Below, piece by piece: positions 42,237 to 51,973 of a stretch of DNA of 64,000 bases. Each line of letters opens with the position of its first letter. The first letter of the stretch is position 1. The stretch lies in assembly GCA_013995675.1 (NCBI GenBank), contig VWRR01000002.1:558001-622000 (forward strand), written 5' to 3'. A program made the translations under genes and the position numbers. The notes beneath the pieces are model-generated. The model saw nothing but the letters and a program-made list of their open reading frames with translations. It made no database searches and was not told the origin of the DNA. Source of the DNA: Cyanidiococcus yangmingshanensis (lineage: Eukaryota > Rhodophyta > Bangiophyceae > Cyanidiales > Cyanidiaceae).

Positions 42237-43583
42237 ATGAAAAGGATGAGTAGAGTTTTGGTCAGTCTGTTTCGAGAGCGTTGGACGCAGTTGGCAACGA
42301 ACTCAAACCGCTTCTTTCCATCAACGAAAGCAGGCAAGTCCGACGCAGCAACATGCGCGACTCTGGTTCAGCGCTTTCGAGCTTTTTCTGCATCCGCGAG
42401 CAAGCCGCCATTCGATAGCGGTGACGAGAAGGGGAACACTGTGTCTCCGCCGGATCGTAGGGAGCCAGTTCGTTCTGCCGTGGCCACGACCTCGTCGTCG
42501 AGTCGGGATACCGACGCCAGCCGTCAACGACCCTACCGCGACGGCTTCAGACGCGACGGGAGGCGACCGCAGAGGCCTGCAACGGACTCTGTTGATCAAC
42601 AGAAATACGAGGAAGCGAGGCGGCGCATTGCGCTAGAACTTTTCGGGAACCCGCCTTGGCTCGCCGCACAAGCTAGAGACATTCCCGCTGGTGAGTTGCT
42701 GCGCATGCTGACGACTTATCAGCTGATTCAGGATCATCCGAGAGAAGTGATTCAGGACCCGATTTTGCCCAGATTTGGCGGACAAGAGGAAGGACCGTTG
42801 GGCATTGAGATCCCCGAGGCGGTTCTGTCGGTTTTTCGTCGCGAGTTTCCGCCAGCGGTCGCGGAAGCCTTAGAACTTCTGGATCACTCGTTCATCTGGG
42901 ATATCGAAAGTGGTGGCGTTCCTCGACCGTTGAGCGAGCTTTCAGCCTCAGTGTATCGAGATGATGTAGAGTCAACCTGGCATCGGGTAGATGAGCGCAC
43001 CATGGGTGCTGATGAGTTTCGGCCTGCTACCAGAGCCACTGGTGGTGGCCCTGCACGAGGCGCATTCTCCGCATTCAAACGTTCAATGGCAGGCGCTTTT
43101 GTGCCCCGAAAGCAGCGTCGTTGCCCGCTCTGCGATCATGAAGGAGGCAAACCGCGAGAGCAGGCGATAAAAGGCGCCCGTCGGGAACGCAAACGGCAGA
43201 TCAAAACCTTTATGGAGAAGCTCACGAACGAGGTGCTTGCAAAGCAGCACACCCAGAACGAGTTGAGTGCCTCTCCAGACAGGCCATCGGTAGAAATGCT
43301 TCAACGTGATGCTAGTGCTGCACTTGACAGCCTCATCCAAACAACGGTTCGACGTGAATTTGAAGCGGCAAGTCAGCGGCCTGCAGTGGATTATCGTGAT
43401 GTAGACCTGCTCATTCGTTTCGTGAATGAAGCGGGCCGTATTCAATCCCGACGAAGAACCCACTGTTGTGCGAAACACCAACGCAAACTAGCACGAGCAA
43501 TCAAACTCGCTCGAAATGCAGCGCTGATTAGCCCAGTTCGACGCGTAGGCTATGATCTTGTCGGTCGCCCAGTTTCTGATTAG
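42237..43583 (+). CDS. Mitochondrial (or plastid) ribosomal protein bS18 with large extension and insertion
   Basis: This small-subunit protein sits next to bS6 on the platform. Its C-terminal 65 residues are unmistakable bS18: VDYRDVDLLIRFVNEAGRIQ, then THCCAKHQRKLARAIKLARNAALISPV. The zinc-type N-terminal half of bS18, RRCPLCDHEG, is at residues 294-303. Only about 10 residues normally separate that motif from VDYRDVD; here there are some 80 charged, helical residues. The first 295 residues are extra too: a basic presequence-like leader (MKRMSRVLVSLFRERWTQLA), a low-complexity linker and a helical region with FGNPPWLAAQARDIPAGELLRML. At 448 residues it is about five times bacterial bS18. 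The presequence suggests mitochondria, and red algal plastid genomes normally encode their own rps18, which supports that. Confidence 0.88.
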   Translation: MKRMSRVLVSLFRERWTQLATNSNRFFPSTKAGKSDAATCATLVQRFRAFSASASKPPFDSGDEKGNTVSPPDRREPVRSAVATTSSSSRDTDASRQRPYRDGFRRDGRRPQRPATDSVDQQKYEEARRRIALELFGNPPWLAAQARDIPAGELLRMLTTYQLIQDHPREVIQDPILPRFGGQEEGPLGIEIPEAVLSVFRREFPPAVAEALELLDHSFIWDIESGGVPRPLSELSASVYRDDVESTWHRVDERTMGADEFRPATRATGGGPARGAFSAFKRSMAGAFVPRKQRRCPLCDHEGGKPREQAIKGARRERKRQIKTFMEKLTNEVLAKQHTQNELSASPDRPSVEMLQRDASAALDSLIQTTVRREFEAASQRPAVDYRDVDLLIRFVNEAGRIQSRRRTHCCAKHQRKLARAIKLARNAALISPVRRVGYDLVGRPVSD

Positions 43584-44630
43584 CGTTTCTAGTCGTCCCG
43601 AAGAGGTAAATGAAGTATGCGACGCTACACTGTATTTGTTGAGACTTTTTAAACGTCTTTGTGGGGTGCGCGATGTCGTGATCATGATTACGCGACTCGA
43701 GTGACCAATGTTCTTATCTGTTGCGACGAGTACTACGACGTCCATGGGTGCAACAGCGGCCACGATATGCGCCTTTCCGGTGCGGTGGCAAACCGAGCCG
43801 CTCAATGCACAGACGAATAGGTAGAGGGACGTCGAAATGGTTGCGTCTAGTTTGCCTCGGAGAGCGTCCGAGAGATCGCTCCACGCAGGCGATGGTAAAG
43901 TCTCGAAGAGCGCAGTGATGGGTGCCCTCGCTCGGTGACCGTGCAGAAGATAGGCTTTGTTACCCACGCAATCCTGCAAATCCTAATAACGCTTATGCTG
44001 TGAGTCACTCCGTTACAGTGACGTTCCCCATCGATAGCGGCCTTGGCATTCAGCGTTTGTCTCCGTTCTGGTACGCCACGGGCTCTGGGGCTCGCACGCG
44101 AGGCCATGCAACGCGCATACCACGACACCAAGTCTGAATGTAGCGCAAGTTTAGGTCAATGGTCCGCATTGCGCTCGATGAGTGCCAAGCAAGTGTCTAA
44201 GCGTCCTCTCTCATAAAGTGCGCTCATACTGCTCACCCGGCTATAGACTCGGCAAACACGCGAGTAAACCATCATGTAAGAGAAGCGTCCCTGCTGTAAA
44301 ATCTCGCAGCGATTCCCGTCGAATACGAACGTTCATCTCCAAAATGACCTGACTTCGTAGCAATCACCAGCGATAATACTCATTCATGACATCAAGTCAT
44401 CTGAATGAAAAGCATCTGATCTAATTCCATCGTTTGCTGTATTCGTCGTCGAGGGGAGGTTCCCGAGGACGCGCTTGCCCTGTGTCGACCGCCACATCCT
44501 GGCCGAGCGACGACGACGACGACGGGTGACGCGGTGCGCTATTCCCAGCGTGCCTGACTGAAGGTTTGAATCGTCCCGCTTCAGCGTTTCGACTTGTGTT
44601 TGGCCTTGGTTGTACGAGAGCGATCCCTTC
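43584..44630. other. Spacer upstream of the GET3B-like gene
   Basis: About 1 kb without a supported gene. It contains a short inverted repeat at 44386-44400 and a (gac)n run at 44510-44525, the latter opposite the direction of the next gene. Confidence 0.55.
44386..44400. repeat. Inverted repeat ATGAC-atcaa-GTCAT
   Basis: There are perfect 5-bp arms around a 5-bp loop. The outer flanks attc and gaat extend pairing if two bases bulge. It lies about 230 bp upstream of the GET3B-like ATG. It could be a binding site or chance. Confidence 0.4.
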
Positions 44631-46331
44631 ATGATTGAGATGTGCTTTATTCACCAAGTGGTTCACTTGCGGAGCAATGGCTTTACAGGGAAGACAACGG
44701 GTGCTCCAGTGGCTTCGCGTAGCGTGGAAGGTGCTGGTCGTGTACCCGCGTCCTTGTTCAGGGGCGTGAAGCCCAGCGACAGGCCAGTGCGTTCCAATCG
44801 ATCGGTTGCTGTTGTGCAGCGCTTTGTTTCGATGAAAAAGGCATCTGCAACGAAGGTTACGGTTCCACAAAAGTCTGGGTCGGGTACGACACAACGCGTC
44901 GAGAAGCGAACTGTGAGGACGGAACAACGGCCGCTGGCGGAGTCACCGACTCCAGCTTGGCGTGTTCAAGCGAATCGTGTTGGACATGGACTTGTAGTCT
45001 TTTTGGCTGTCAGTTATGTGCTAGAAAAGTTGATTCCGTTGATGCAATGGCTGGTGCTCCGCCCGAAAGGAAAAGGCGTCGCGAAGACGACAGCGGCTGG
45101 CGCCATGAATACAACGCGAGTGCCGCTCGACACTGGTCTCGGGGCTGTTTCCCGTACCGAGACGACCTCTAAAAACGCTGCTGGCATGCAGTCTGCTTGG
45201 ACGCCACCAGCTAAAGCACAAAACACGTCGGCAGCTGACTTGGTGGCCCGGCGAACGAGCCGCAAGATCACGATCATTGGTGGCAAAGGGGGTGTGGGCA
45301 AATCCACCATGTCTGCTGCCACCGCTGTTCGTTTCGCTGACCAAGGCGAAACTACGCTAATCATCAGTACTGATCCAGCACATTCACTTTCCGACGCCTT
45401 CGACCAAGATGTCAGTGGTGGTGCTCCCGTTCCCGTGCTCTCCGTAGACAACCTCTACGCAATGGAAATCAACCCCGAGCAAATGAAGACGTCTCTGCGG
45501 ATGATGCCTGACTCCGAGAAACTGCAGATGATGAGTGGAATGGATATGGGTCTCGAAGACTTTGATTCCTTGTTTGAGACCCTTCCCCCTGGATTTGACG
45601 AAGCGATCGCGCTCGTCGAAATCATGAAGTTGATTCAAGGTGACCCTGCCTTTGCCAAGTTCGACCGAGTTGTCATTGATACAGCGCCAACTGGTCATAC
45701 CCTTCGCTTGCTGTCTTTGCCAGACTTTTTGGACTCATTCCTGGGCAAGATCCTCACGATGAAAAACAAGCTGGGCAACGTTATGAACCAGTTTAAGGGC
45801 ATGCTTGGCGGTGCCAATGATATGCAGTCGCTGGATTCTGCAGATATCGATGAACTCAAACGGAGTATGAACATGGTGCGAGCATTGCTCCGTGACCCGA
45901 ACCAGACAGAGTTCATCGTCGCGACCATTCCAACCATGATGAGCGTTGCCGAAAGCGAGCGCTTGGTGAAGGATCTCAACCGAGAGAAAATTCCCTGCCG
46001 CCACGTCTTTGTGAATATGGTTCAGCCACCGAATGAGCAATGCAATTTTTGCAAAGCCCGGAGACGTGAACACGAAACAAACTACAAGTATATTGAGCGG
46101 GTTTTCCGAGGCCTTGAGGTCGTTCCCGTCAAGTACTTTGAGCGAGAGGTACGCGGTGCCCCCGCGCTCAGGGCCATGGCAGGTTTATTGTTTGCTTCCG
46201 GATCGGCGGAGAGTATCTCGCAGCAGGAGACAAGTATAGCGTCAGCACCTGATGCCGCTGCATCAGGAACTGGTCGAGAAAGCCGAAGACCAGAGCGTGA
46301 ACACGGAACCTCAGTCGGTGAATGGAACTAG
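44631..46331 (+). CDS. GET3B-like (ArsA/TRC40) ATPase with long N-terminal region and hydrophobic segment
   Basis: GET3-family ATPases chaperone tail-anchored membrane proteins; GET3B forms act in plastids. The 566-residue product has a roughly 200-residue N-terminal region rich in Ser, Arg, Val and Lys, then the ATPase: deviant Walker A GGKGGVGKS at 217-225, STDPAHSLSDAFDQ, a Met-rich client-binding region (MKTSLRMMPDSEKLQMMSGM), DTAPTGHTLRLL and the zinc CxxC at 471-474 (CNFC). The extension includes a strongly hydrophobic run at about residues 119-143 (LVVFLAVSYVLEKLIPLMQW), long enough to span or dock on a membrane. The start is ATG 44631; the frame is open upstream without an ATG. The transit-like leader and GET3B wording suggest plastid location. 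A second, different GET3 lies at 63020-64000. Confidence 0.9.
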   Translation: MIEMCFIHQVVHLRSNGFTGKTTGAPVASRSVEGAGRVPASLFRGVKPSDRPVRSNRSVAVVQRFVSMKKASATKVTVPQKSGSGTTQRVEKRTVRTEQRPLAESPTPAWRVQANRVGHGLVVFLAVSYVLEKLIPLMQWLVLRPKGKGVAKTTAAGAMNTTRVPLDTGLGAVSRTETTSKNAAGMQSAWTPPAKAQNTSAADLVARRTSRKITIIGGKGGVGKSTMSAATAVRFADQGETTLIISTDPAHSLSDAFDQDVSGGAPVPVLSVDNLYAMEINPEQMKTSLRMMPDSEKLQMMSGMDMGLEDFDSLFETLPPGFDEAIALVEIMKLIQGDPAFAKFDRVVIDTAPTGHTLRLLSLPDFLDSFLGKILTMKNKLGNVMNQFKGMLGGANDMQSLDSADIDELKRSMNMVRALLRDPNQTEFIVATIPTMMSVAESERLVKDLNREKIPCRHVFVNMVQPPNEQCNFCKARRREHETNYKYIERVFRGLEVVPVKYFEREVRGAPALRAMAGLLFASGSAESISQQETSIASAPDAAASGTGRESRRPEREHGTSVGEWN

Positions 46332-46693
46332 TATGAACACACCGACAGCCTCCAGCAACACCGTTTATCCGTCCTCTTCGGGCAGCCCTGCAACCAAAAA
46401 CCCCGAACCATGACGCAAGCGTCTGCCTCGTGCGGTCGATAACGCACTTCAATTGTCAACATTAGCGTTGAGCGCAGACGCGTTCGCTCGGTAGACACCT
46501 TGCGCTCTCCGTGGTCGATCGGGGGAGCCTCAGCCGCCTTGTTGGGCCACGATGGAGGCTGTGCCTCTGCAGTGGCCCTGCTGCAAGCAGCGCGCTGAAC
46601 GGCCAGCGACGCGTTCGTGATCGTAAACCCTGTCAGCGGCGCATTCAACAAAACCCGCTGCTCCTCAAAGAACCCATCGTGCCTCTCGCGCAT
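46328..46693 (-). CDS. Possible small protein, unknown
   Basis: An ATG at 46693 opens 121 codons whose first 35 (MRERHDGFFEEQRVLLNAPL, then TGFTITNASLAVQ) have a protein-like pattern. The rest is less convincing and the stop overlaps the GET3B stop by four bases on the opposite strand. I recognise no family. It may be a chance frame. Confidence 0.28.
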   Translation of the reverse strand: MRERHDGFFEEQRVLLNAPLTGFTITNASLAVQRAACSRATAEAQPPSWPNKAAEAPPIDHGERKVSTERTRLRSTLMLTIEVRYRPHEADACVMVRGFWLQGCPKRTDKRCCWRLSVCSY

Positions 46694-47022
46694 TGCTACG
46701 CTCCTTGAGGTCCATTCCCATCAAGGACGCCCGAAAATGAGCTCGCTCGGGATCGCGACGATCAAAACGAGTACTCGATCGGTCGCCAAAGGTAGTTCCG
46801 CCGCAGGCTTGCGCACGTCGGTTGCCGAACGCTTTCCGCAGCTCGACCCGAGCATGAGGCGCAAGTTCCGCTCTTTCTCTCTCGACTTCCATTACCGACA
46901 TCAACTATTGAAACTCTCCTTCTCGACGAAACATTACGGATATCCACTCGTTCCAAATTCGATCCACAGAGTCGACGTGTAACAACCGACAAACGGAGTC
47001 GATGCCTTGAAACCCCTATTGT
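46332..47022. other. Spacer upstream of ferritin
   Basis: Apart from the doubtful minus-strand frame at 46328-46693, no gene is supported. I looked for a stem-loop resembling an iron-response element just before the ferritin ATG and did not see the CAGTGN loop with a convincing stem. Confidence 0.45.
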
Positions 47023-47961
47023 ATGCAGTGCAGCGCTGAGCGCAAGGTCAGCGGACGAGCCGCCGCCAGCGTCTCTCGGCAGCCGGCAACCGTGATCGTT
47101 TACGTTCTCTCCCGTTGTCAACCGAAAGCCGAGCGAGCCATGCACAACCAACTCTTGACATTCATCTCCTTAGACCCGACTTCATGTCTACTGAGCTTGA
47201 GCAGGAAAAGAAATGGCTCGTTGGGAGTGGGTCGCTCTCCAACATACGGGAAGCTGAGGCGTATCGGCGAGAAAGCGAACACGCGTGGGAAGCTCCGCGC
47301 CTCTGCAGGGAGCGGCCAGCAGGACGCTGGTCGCTCTCAAGGCGAGATCGACTTTGCCAAGCTTAACTTTTCTGAAGGTAACGAACTTAGTGGTATGGTA
47401 TTTAAACCGGACGCGGAACTTGCCAAGGCAGGGCCGAATGATTCGCGGGCGCGCTTGGCGTTTACCAAGTCGTGTGAGGAGGCGATCAACAACCAAATAA
47501 ACGTGGAGTTCACTGCATCCTACGCATATCATGCACTGCACGCATATTTCGATCGGGATACTGTAGCGCTCCCAGGATTAGCTAAATTCTTCCTGAATCA
47601 GGCGGAAGAGGAACGTGAGCATGCACTGAAACTGATCCAGTACCAAAATAAACGCGGTGGACGCGTGCACCTCAAGCCGATTGCAGTACCAGCGATGCAT
47701 TTTCAGGTTGAGGAGAACGCAGATGCTGTTTATGCAATGGAGCTGGCCCTGCAACTGGAGAAGTTTGTGCAGCTTAAGCTCATTGAGGTCTGGAAAGTGG
47801 CAGATCAAGAGGGCGACGCCAACATGGCCGACTTTATCGAGGACTATTTGTCCATGCAGGTCGAGTCGATCAAGGAGATCTCAGAATACGTTGCTCAACT
47901 GAAACGGGTCGGTACAGGTCACGGGATTTACCACTTTGATCGCGTACTCGCAGAGAAGTAG
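47023..47961 (+). CDS. Ferritin, plant-type, probably plastid
   Basis: Ferritin stores iron in a 24-subunit shell. The mature domain starts around residue 120 ([14 protein letters not shown] is the plant-type extension peptide region). The four-helix bundle carries ferroxidase ligands in [40 protein letters not shown] and [11 protein letters not shown]. The fifth helix ends near [20 protein letters not shown], the typical C-terminus. The product has 312 residues against about 250 in plants; the first 110 are Arg/Ser/Lys-rich and consistent with a plastid transit peptide. The start ATG at 47023 is the first in frame; an ATG at 47140 ([12 protein letters not shown]) is an alternative that still leaves a leader. 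Confidence 0.94.
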   Translation: MQCSAERKVSGRAAASVSRQPATVIVYVLSRCQPKAERAMHNQLLTFISLDPTSCLLSLSRKRNGSLGVGRSPTYGKLRRIGEKANTRGKLRASAGSGQQDAGRSQGEIDFAKLNFSEGNELSGMVFKPDAELAKAGPNDSRARLAFTKSCEEAINNQINVEFTASYAYHALHAYFDRDTVALPGLAKFFLNQAEEEREHALKLIQYQNKRGGRVHLKPIAVPAMHFQVEENADAVYAMELALQLEKFVQLKLIEVWKVADQEGDANMADFIEDYLSMQVESIKEISEYVAQLKRVGTGHGIYHFDRVLAEK

Positions 47962-49062
47962 GTTTCGGATACGAAACAAAGGCCTGCACTCTTGGACAGT
48001 TTTTACGTCTTTAATTGTGATCATGCATGGACAAGAAGCGACAGTCGTAGAACAAAAGGCGCTCTGCGACAAGTATGTGTCGTGAGGAGTGCATTCGCGC
48101 GAGAGAAACTCATACGAACGGGTTTCGTTTTCAGACGGTTACAGAACGGGGTTTGTTCGTGAATGAGTTTTGGTCCCAGTTCGTTGCATGGTGATTATGA
48201 GGGATTCAGTTGTCGCGTAGAGACTTGTCCTTAAAGCAGAATGCTGATCGAGGGGTTTGGCGGTCGTTCGAGGCGAGGCACCGGGTGACCCTTGATTTGT
48301 TCAGAGGCCCTCCGCAAAGTTGGTCCCAAAAGGAGACGAGTCCAGCGGCCAGTCTGAATTCTCCAGCCGTGCGGAAGCGCTACCCTACACAAGATTGACT
48401 CGATGACAAGTATTGTTTACTCACCAGCGTGGTCAAACACAGGAAGTGAAAACGAGAGGGTGCGAGCTACTTGAATCTCTTTCGAAACCCGAAACCCAAG
48501 GGAAGCGAGTCCATATACCCGATTGGGCTAAGAAAAAGTCGCCGAACTTGTACACTGAAAAGCACCTCTCCACACAACCCATCTTGAAGTGCTCAGGCGG
48601 GCGATAGGGCGACAGTGTTCGGAAAATAAGCCTCCGCCAGCCAAGTTTTTCCACGACTCGAGTCTGGAGAGGATAATTTACAGTATTTTCGATGAATAAC
48701 CCTATGAGAAGAATCCTTACCCACTTTATGGACGGTTGTCGTTACGTCATCCCCTAAAGCCAGCAAGCACCGCTCTGAAAACAGAGATCGTTGTAACCGA
48801 AGGCCTTGCTGTAGACTCCACCACGCGCCCCAAGTGCAAAACTTGAACGTTCACGGCAACAAAGAGCAGGTCCAACGGGAAGGAAACACCGGGTTTGCTC
48901 TTTTCATACCATGCGACGAGAACCAAGCGTTCGCGGTCCTGTGAGCGTACGAACTGGTAGGGACAGCGCCGCGTCGACAGACGTTTGCGCTACCGGAACG
49001 TTTCGAACAAGCTGGGTGTTGTCATACCCACTTCTCGGAACGATCGACGTTTGAGTTCATTT
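47962..49062. other. Spacer between ferritin and Nup62
   Basis: 1.1 kb in the same orientation on both sides. Only short random-looking frames; no repeat or RNA gene recognised. Confidence 0.55.
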
Positions 49063-51972
49063 ATGTCTTTCGCACCAGGGCAAGGTGGCGCTGGTGCCGC
49101 AGGAGGTGCATCAGACGATAAGAAAGGATTTCCTCTCTTTTCGTTTGGTAACGCGAACCAAGCAGGCGGTCTCGGTACTTCAACGACACAAGAAGGGTTG
49201 CCTTCCTTCAGCACCAACGCTGGACCTAGCTTCGGAGGCGCTTCTTCGGGAATAGGCACAACGCAATCAGATGCACCCGCGGGGATGAACACGCTTTCAG
49301 GCGAGGGAACGGGAACAGGTGGACGTGCTCCGAGCTTGTTCGGTCAAGCCGCTGGCAAGACGCCAGCGTTCTCTTTCATGGGCCAGTCGAGTGTCACACC
49401 AGGCCCGACGCCTGGCGTCGCTCCGGCTTCCCAAGCTTCTGGAACGATTCAGCCTGCTTTTGGAGGCGGATCGAAAGCTGTTGGAGCGAGCGCCCCTACC
49501 TCTTTCGGTTTCGGCGGTCGCCCGGAGGCAACCCAGACGCCAAGCCAAAGTGCCGCGTCGATGACGAGTACGCCGAAGTTCGGGTTCGGCGCCAGTGCGA
49601 CAAGTTTCGCCCCAGTGAGCAGTGCGGGACGATCTGGAGCAGGTGCTTTCCTGGGTACAGGAACGCCTCCGCCAAGCTCGACCGCTGCCGGCCAACAGCA
49701 GCAGCAACAGCAACAACACCAACAAGCAAGTGCTCAGCCTGCAGTTGCCAACCAGGCTGCAGGTAACTGGCCCAGAGCAAACGCGAGCGGTGTGGCCATT
49801 CCGAGCAGCATGGAACAAGCGGCAGCTTCGAGTGGAGCGCCAGCTAGTTCGAAAGCCAACAAACCCGCAGGTGCGTTATCTTTCACAGGCCCCGGCACTT
49901 GGGTCTCATCGACGAGTAATGTATCATCGTCAAACACGCCAACGGCTTTTGGTAGCGGAGATATCCCTCTCTCTTCGGGGTCTGGTTTCCCGTTGAAGAG
50001 CGGCCAAGGTGGACAGGATGCGACTGAAGCGAAAACGCTCCAGCCTCGTGGAACTCAAACTGCAATTCCGCCTACCCAAACAGCAGCCGCAGCAACAGCA
50101 GCGCAGCAACAGCAACAGCAACAGCCATCCGCGGCAGGAAAACTGACGTTCTCATTCGGCGGATCGATGTCGTCAGGTGCTTTGACACCCAGTTTGTCGG
50201 GAGTCACCCAGTCGCAGCGGCCGTCGCCTTTTTCGTTCGCATCAGGTCCAACGATTGCACCGGTAGCGACACAGTTGAACGTGCCATCTTTCGCAAATGC
50301 AACTGGAACCAACCGAGTGCCACAAACTGGCGAACTTGGAAGCCAAGGAAGCGCGCAACCAAGTGACGCTGGGACCAGAGTTGCAACTCCTACCTCGGAA
50401 AGCGGTGGAGGCTTCTCCGCACCAACGCGAGCCGCTGCAACCAGCTCGTTTGGAGCAGCACCGACATCGTTTCGTTTCGGCTCTCAGACAGGCGCAGACG
50501 CATCCGCTCAGCAGGGCGTCACGACACCAGCCCAACGTGAAACGGTCCCAAGTAGTACTGTGCAGGTGACCGATTCCACTCGTTTCGGAAAGGAGGCGAC
50601 AAGCACGACTTCATTCCCCAGATGGACGCGTTCAGATACAGACAATCCTTCTACAAATTCAACAACCCAAGCTGATGCGACCAAAACGACCCAGGATGGC
50701 CTCAGCTCGGGTCCACCGGCACAAGACCAGTCTGCGACGTTTCAAGCAAAGACCGAATCTCGAGCAAGTGACGTCAACAATGAGCGAGCTCCATCCGGTG
50801 CTAGCATAGGCGCGACTTTGTTCACATCTGTGAAGACGGCTGGATTGGCTGGTGCTGGAAACAGCGCGCCGCCGGCTTTGCTCTCCGGTCGGGCAGACGC
50901 TCCGACGCAGTCACAGAAGACAACCAGCACGAGTCGTGATGCGCAAGCTGTCTCAAGCCATGTCGACGCGCCTGCCACGAGCAGGCCATCTGTTGCAGAC
51001 ATTGCGACAAAGCCTCTCGGTGCAAACACAGCCACATTTGATCCGGCAAAGGTAGCCGAAACAAAGGCAACAACGAGCCCGAGCGCTCATCCGCAAACAG
51101 AGCACGCTCAAAGGAGTATGTTCTCGAGTGTGGTTGGACCGAGTCGCACCGAGGAGCATCATGGAGCACAAGGGTCTTTGGGCGCTTCTGCCCCAAAAAC
51201 TGAGCCTGCGAGTGGCCCAAACGCATCCCAGCCTGGAACGAGTGCATCCACGGTAACGATTCCATCTGCAATCGAGGATAAGAACGTCGGTGAAATCACA
51301 ACCTTCTTCCAGGAGACGCTCGATCGATTGATTGAGCAATTTCATCGCCAAGCGCAACAGGTAACTCGCTGGGATCGTCAAGTCATTGAGCAACAAGAGC
51401 GTCTGGTCCAGCTTGTTCAGGAGACAGAGCACACCGAGACGATGATGCATCACCTAGAGAAGGAGCTTGACTTTATTCTTCAGCAACAGGGTCAGATGCA
51501 CAAATCACTGGCAGCTGTAGAAGAGCAAGTCAAAGGTGCATTGAGCATTGCGCCCTCTGGTGAACGTGTCTGGCAGTCCGAGTTTGCTGCCTCGCTTACC
51601 GGCGCTGTTGAACAAGAGCGTGACAAGTATCATCGCTTGGCAGAGCAGGTCAAGCAAGAACTTGACGAGGTTTACCAGATCCTTGAGCGCACCATTGGCG
51701 AACTGAACAGCGCCCAGAGCACATCCGGCGGAGAGCGCTCTGGGCGCCCTGCAGGAGGCCTCGTCACGCCAGCCTGGGTGCGTTCGAACAACGACACGGC
51801 AGATGATGACGAACAAGTCCCCCTGTTGACCATCCTCAATGTCCATTTGGACGCACTGGAGCTGCTGAACGCCCAGAAGAACGACCTGGAGCAACGAATC
51901 GGCGAGCTCGAAAAACTCCTGCACACCATTGGTGCGGATCCGCGTTTCTCGCGACCACCCATAAGGACCTAA
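49063..51972 (+). CDS. NUP62: FG nucleoporin Nup62/Nsp1
   Basis: Nup62/Nsp1 is the central-channel FG nucleoporin that forms a coiled-coil complex with Nup54 and Nup58. From ATG 49063 (MSFAPGQGGAGAAGG) it is 969 residues. The first 450 are an FG domain with FGFG, SFGG, FSFG and related spots in a Ser/Thr/Ala/Gly/Gln linker. Two short glutamine tracts lie near residues 211-222 and 348-354. An FG-poor, charged linker follows. The C-terminal 240 residues match the Nsp1_C domain: NVGEITTFFQETLDRLIEQF, then WDRQVIEQQERLVQLVQETE and a long coiled coil to HTIGADPRF. Upstream bases in the same frame lack another ATG. It is convergent with alpha-SNAP: the stop codons are one base apart. Confidence 0.93.
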   Translation: MSFAPGQGGAGAAGGASDDKKGFPLFSFGNANQAGGLGTSTTQEGLPSFSTNAGPSFGGASSGIGTTQSDAPAGMNTLSGEGTGTGGRAPSLFGQAAGKTPAFSFMGQSSVTPGPTPGVAPASQASGTIQPAFGGGSKAVGASAPTSFGFGGRPEATQTPSQSAASMTSTPKFGFGASATSFAPVSSAGRSGAGAFLGTGTPPPSSTAAGQQQQQQQQHQQASAQPAVANQAAGNWPRANASGVAIPSSMEQAAASSGAPASSKANKPAGALSFTGPGTWVSSTSNVSSSNTPTAFGSGDIPLSSGSGFPLKSGQGGQDATEAKTLQPRGTQTAIPPTQTAAAATAAQQQQQQQPSAAGKLTFSFGGSMSSGALTPSLSGVTQSQRPSPFSFASGPTIAPVATQLNVPSFANATGTNRVPQTGELGSQGSAQPSDAGTRVATPTSESGGGFSAPTRAAATSSFGAAPTSFRFGSQTGADASAQQGVTTPAQRETVPSSTVQVTDSTRFGKEATSTTSFPRWTRSDTDNPSTNSTTQADATKTTQDGLSSGPPAQDQSATFQAKTESRASDVNNERAPSGASIGATLFTSVKTAGLAGAGNSAPPALLSGRADAPTQSQKTTSTSRDAQAVSSHVDAPATSRPSVADIATKPLGANTATFDPAKVAETKATTSPSAHPQTEHAQRSMFSSVVGPSRTEEHHGAQGSLGASAPKTEPASGPNASQPGTSASTVTIPSAIEDKNVGEITTFFQETLDRLIEQFHRQAQQVTRWDRQVIEQQERLVQLVQETEHTETMMHHLEKELDFILQQQGQMHKSLAAVEEQVKGALSIAPSGERVWQSEFAASLTGAVEQERDKYHRLAEQVKQELDEVYQILERTIGELNSAQSTSGGERSGRPAGGLVTPAWVRSNNDTADDDEQVPLLTILNVHLDALELLNAQKNDLEQRIGELEKLLHTIGADPRFSRPPIRT

Positions 51973-51973
51973 C

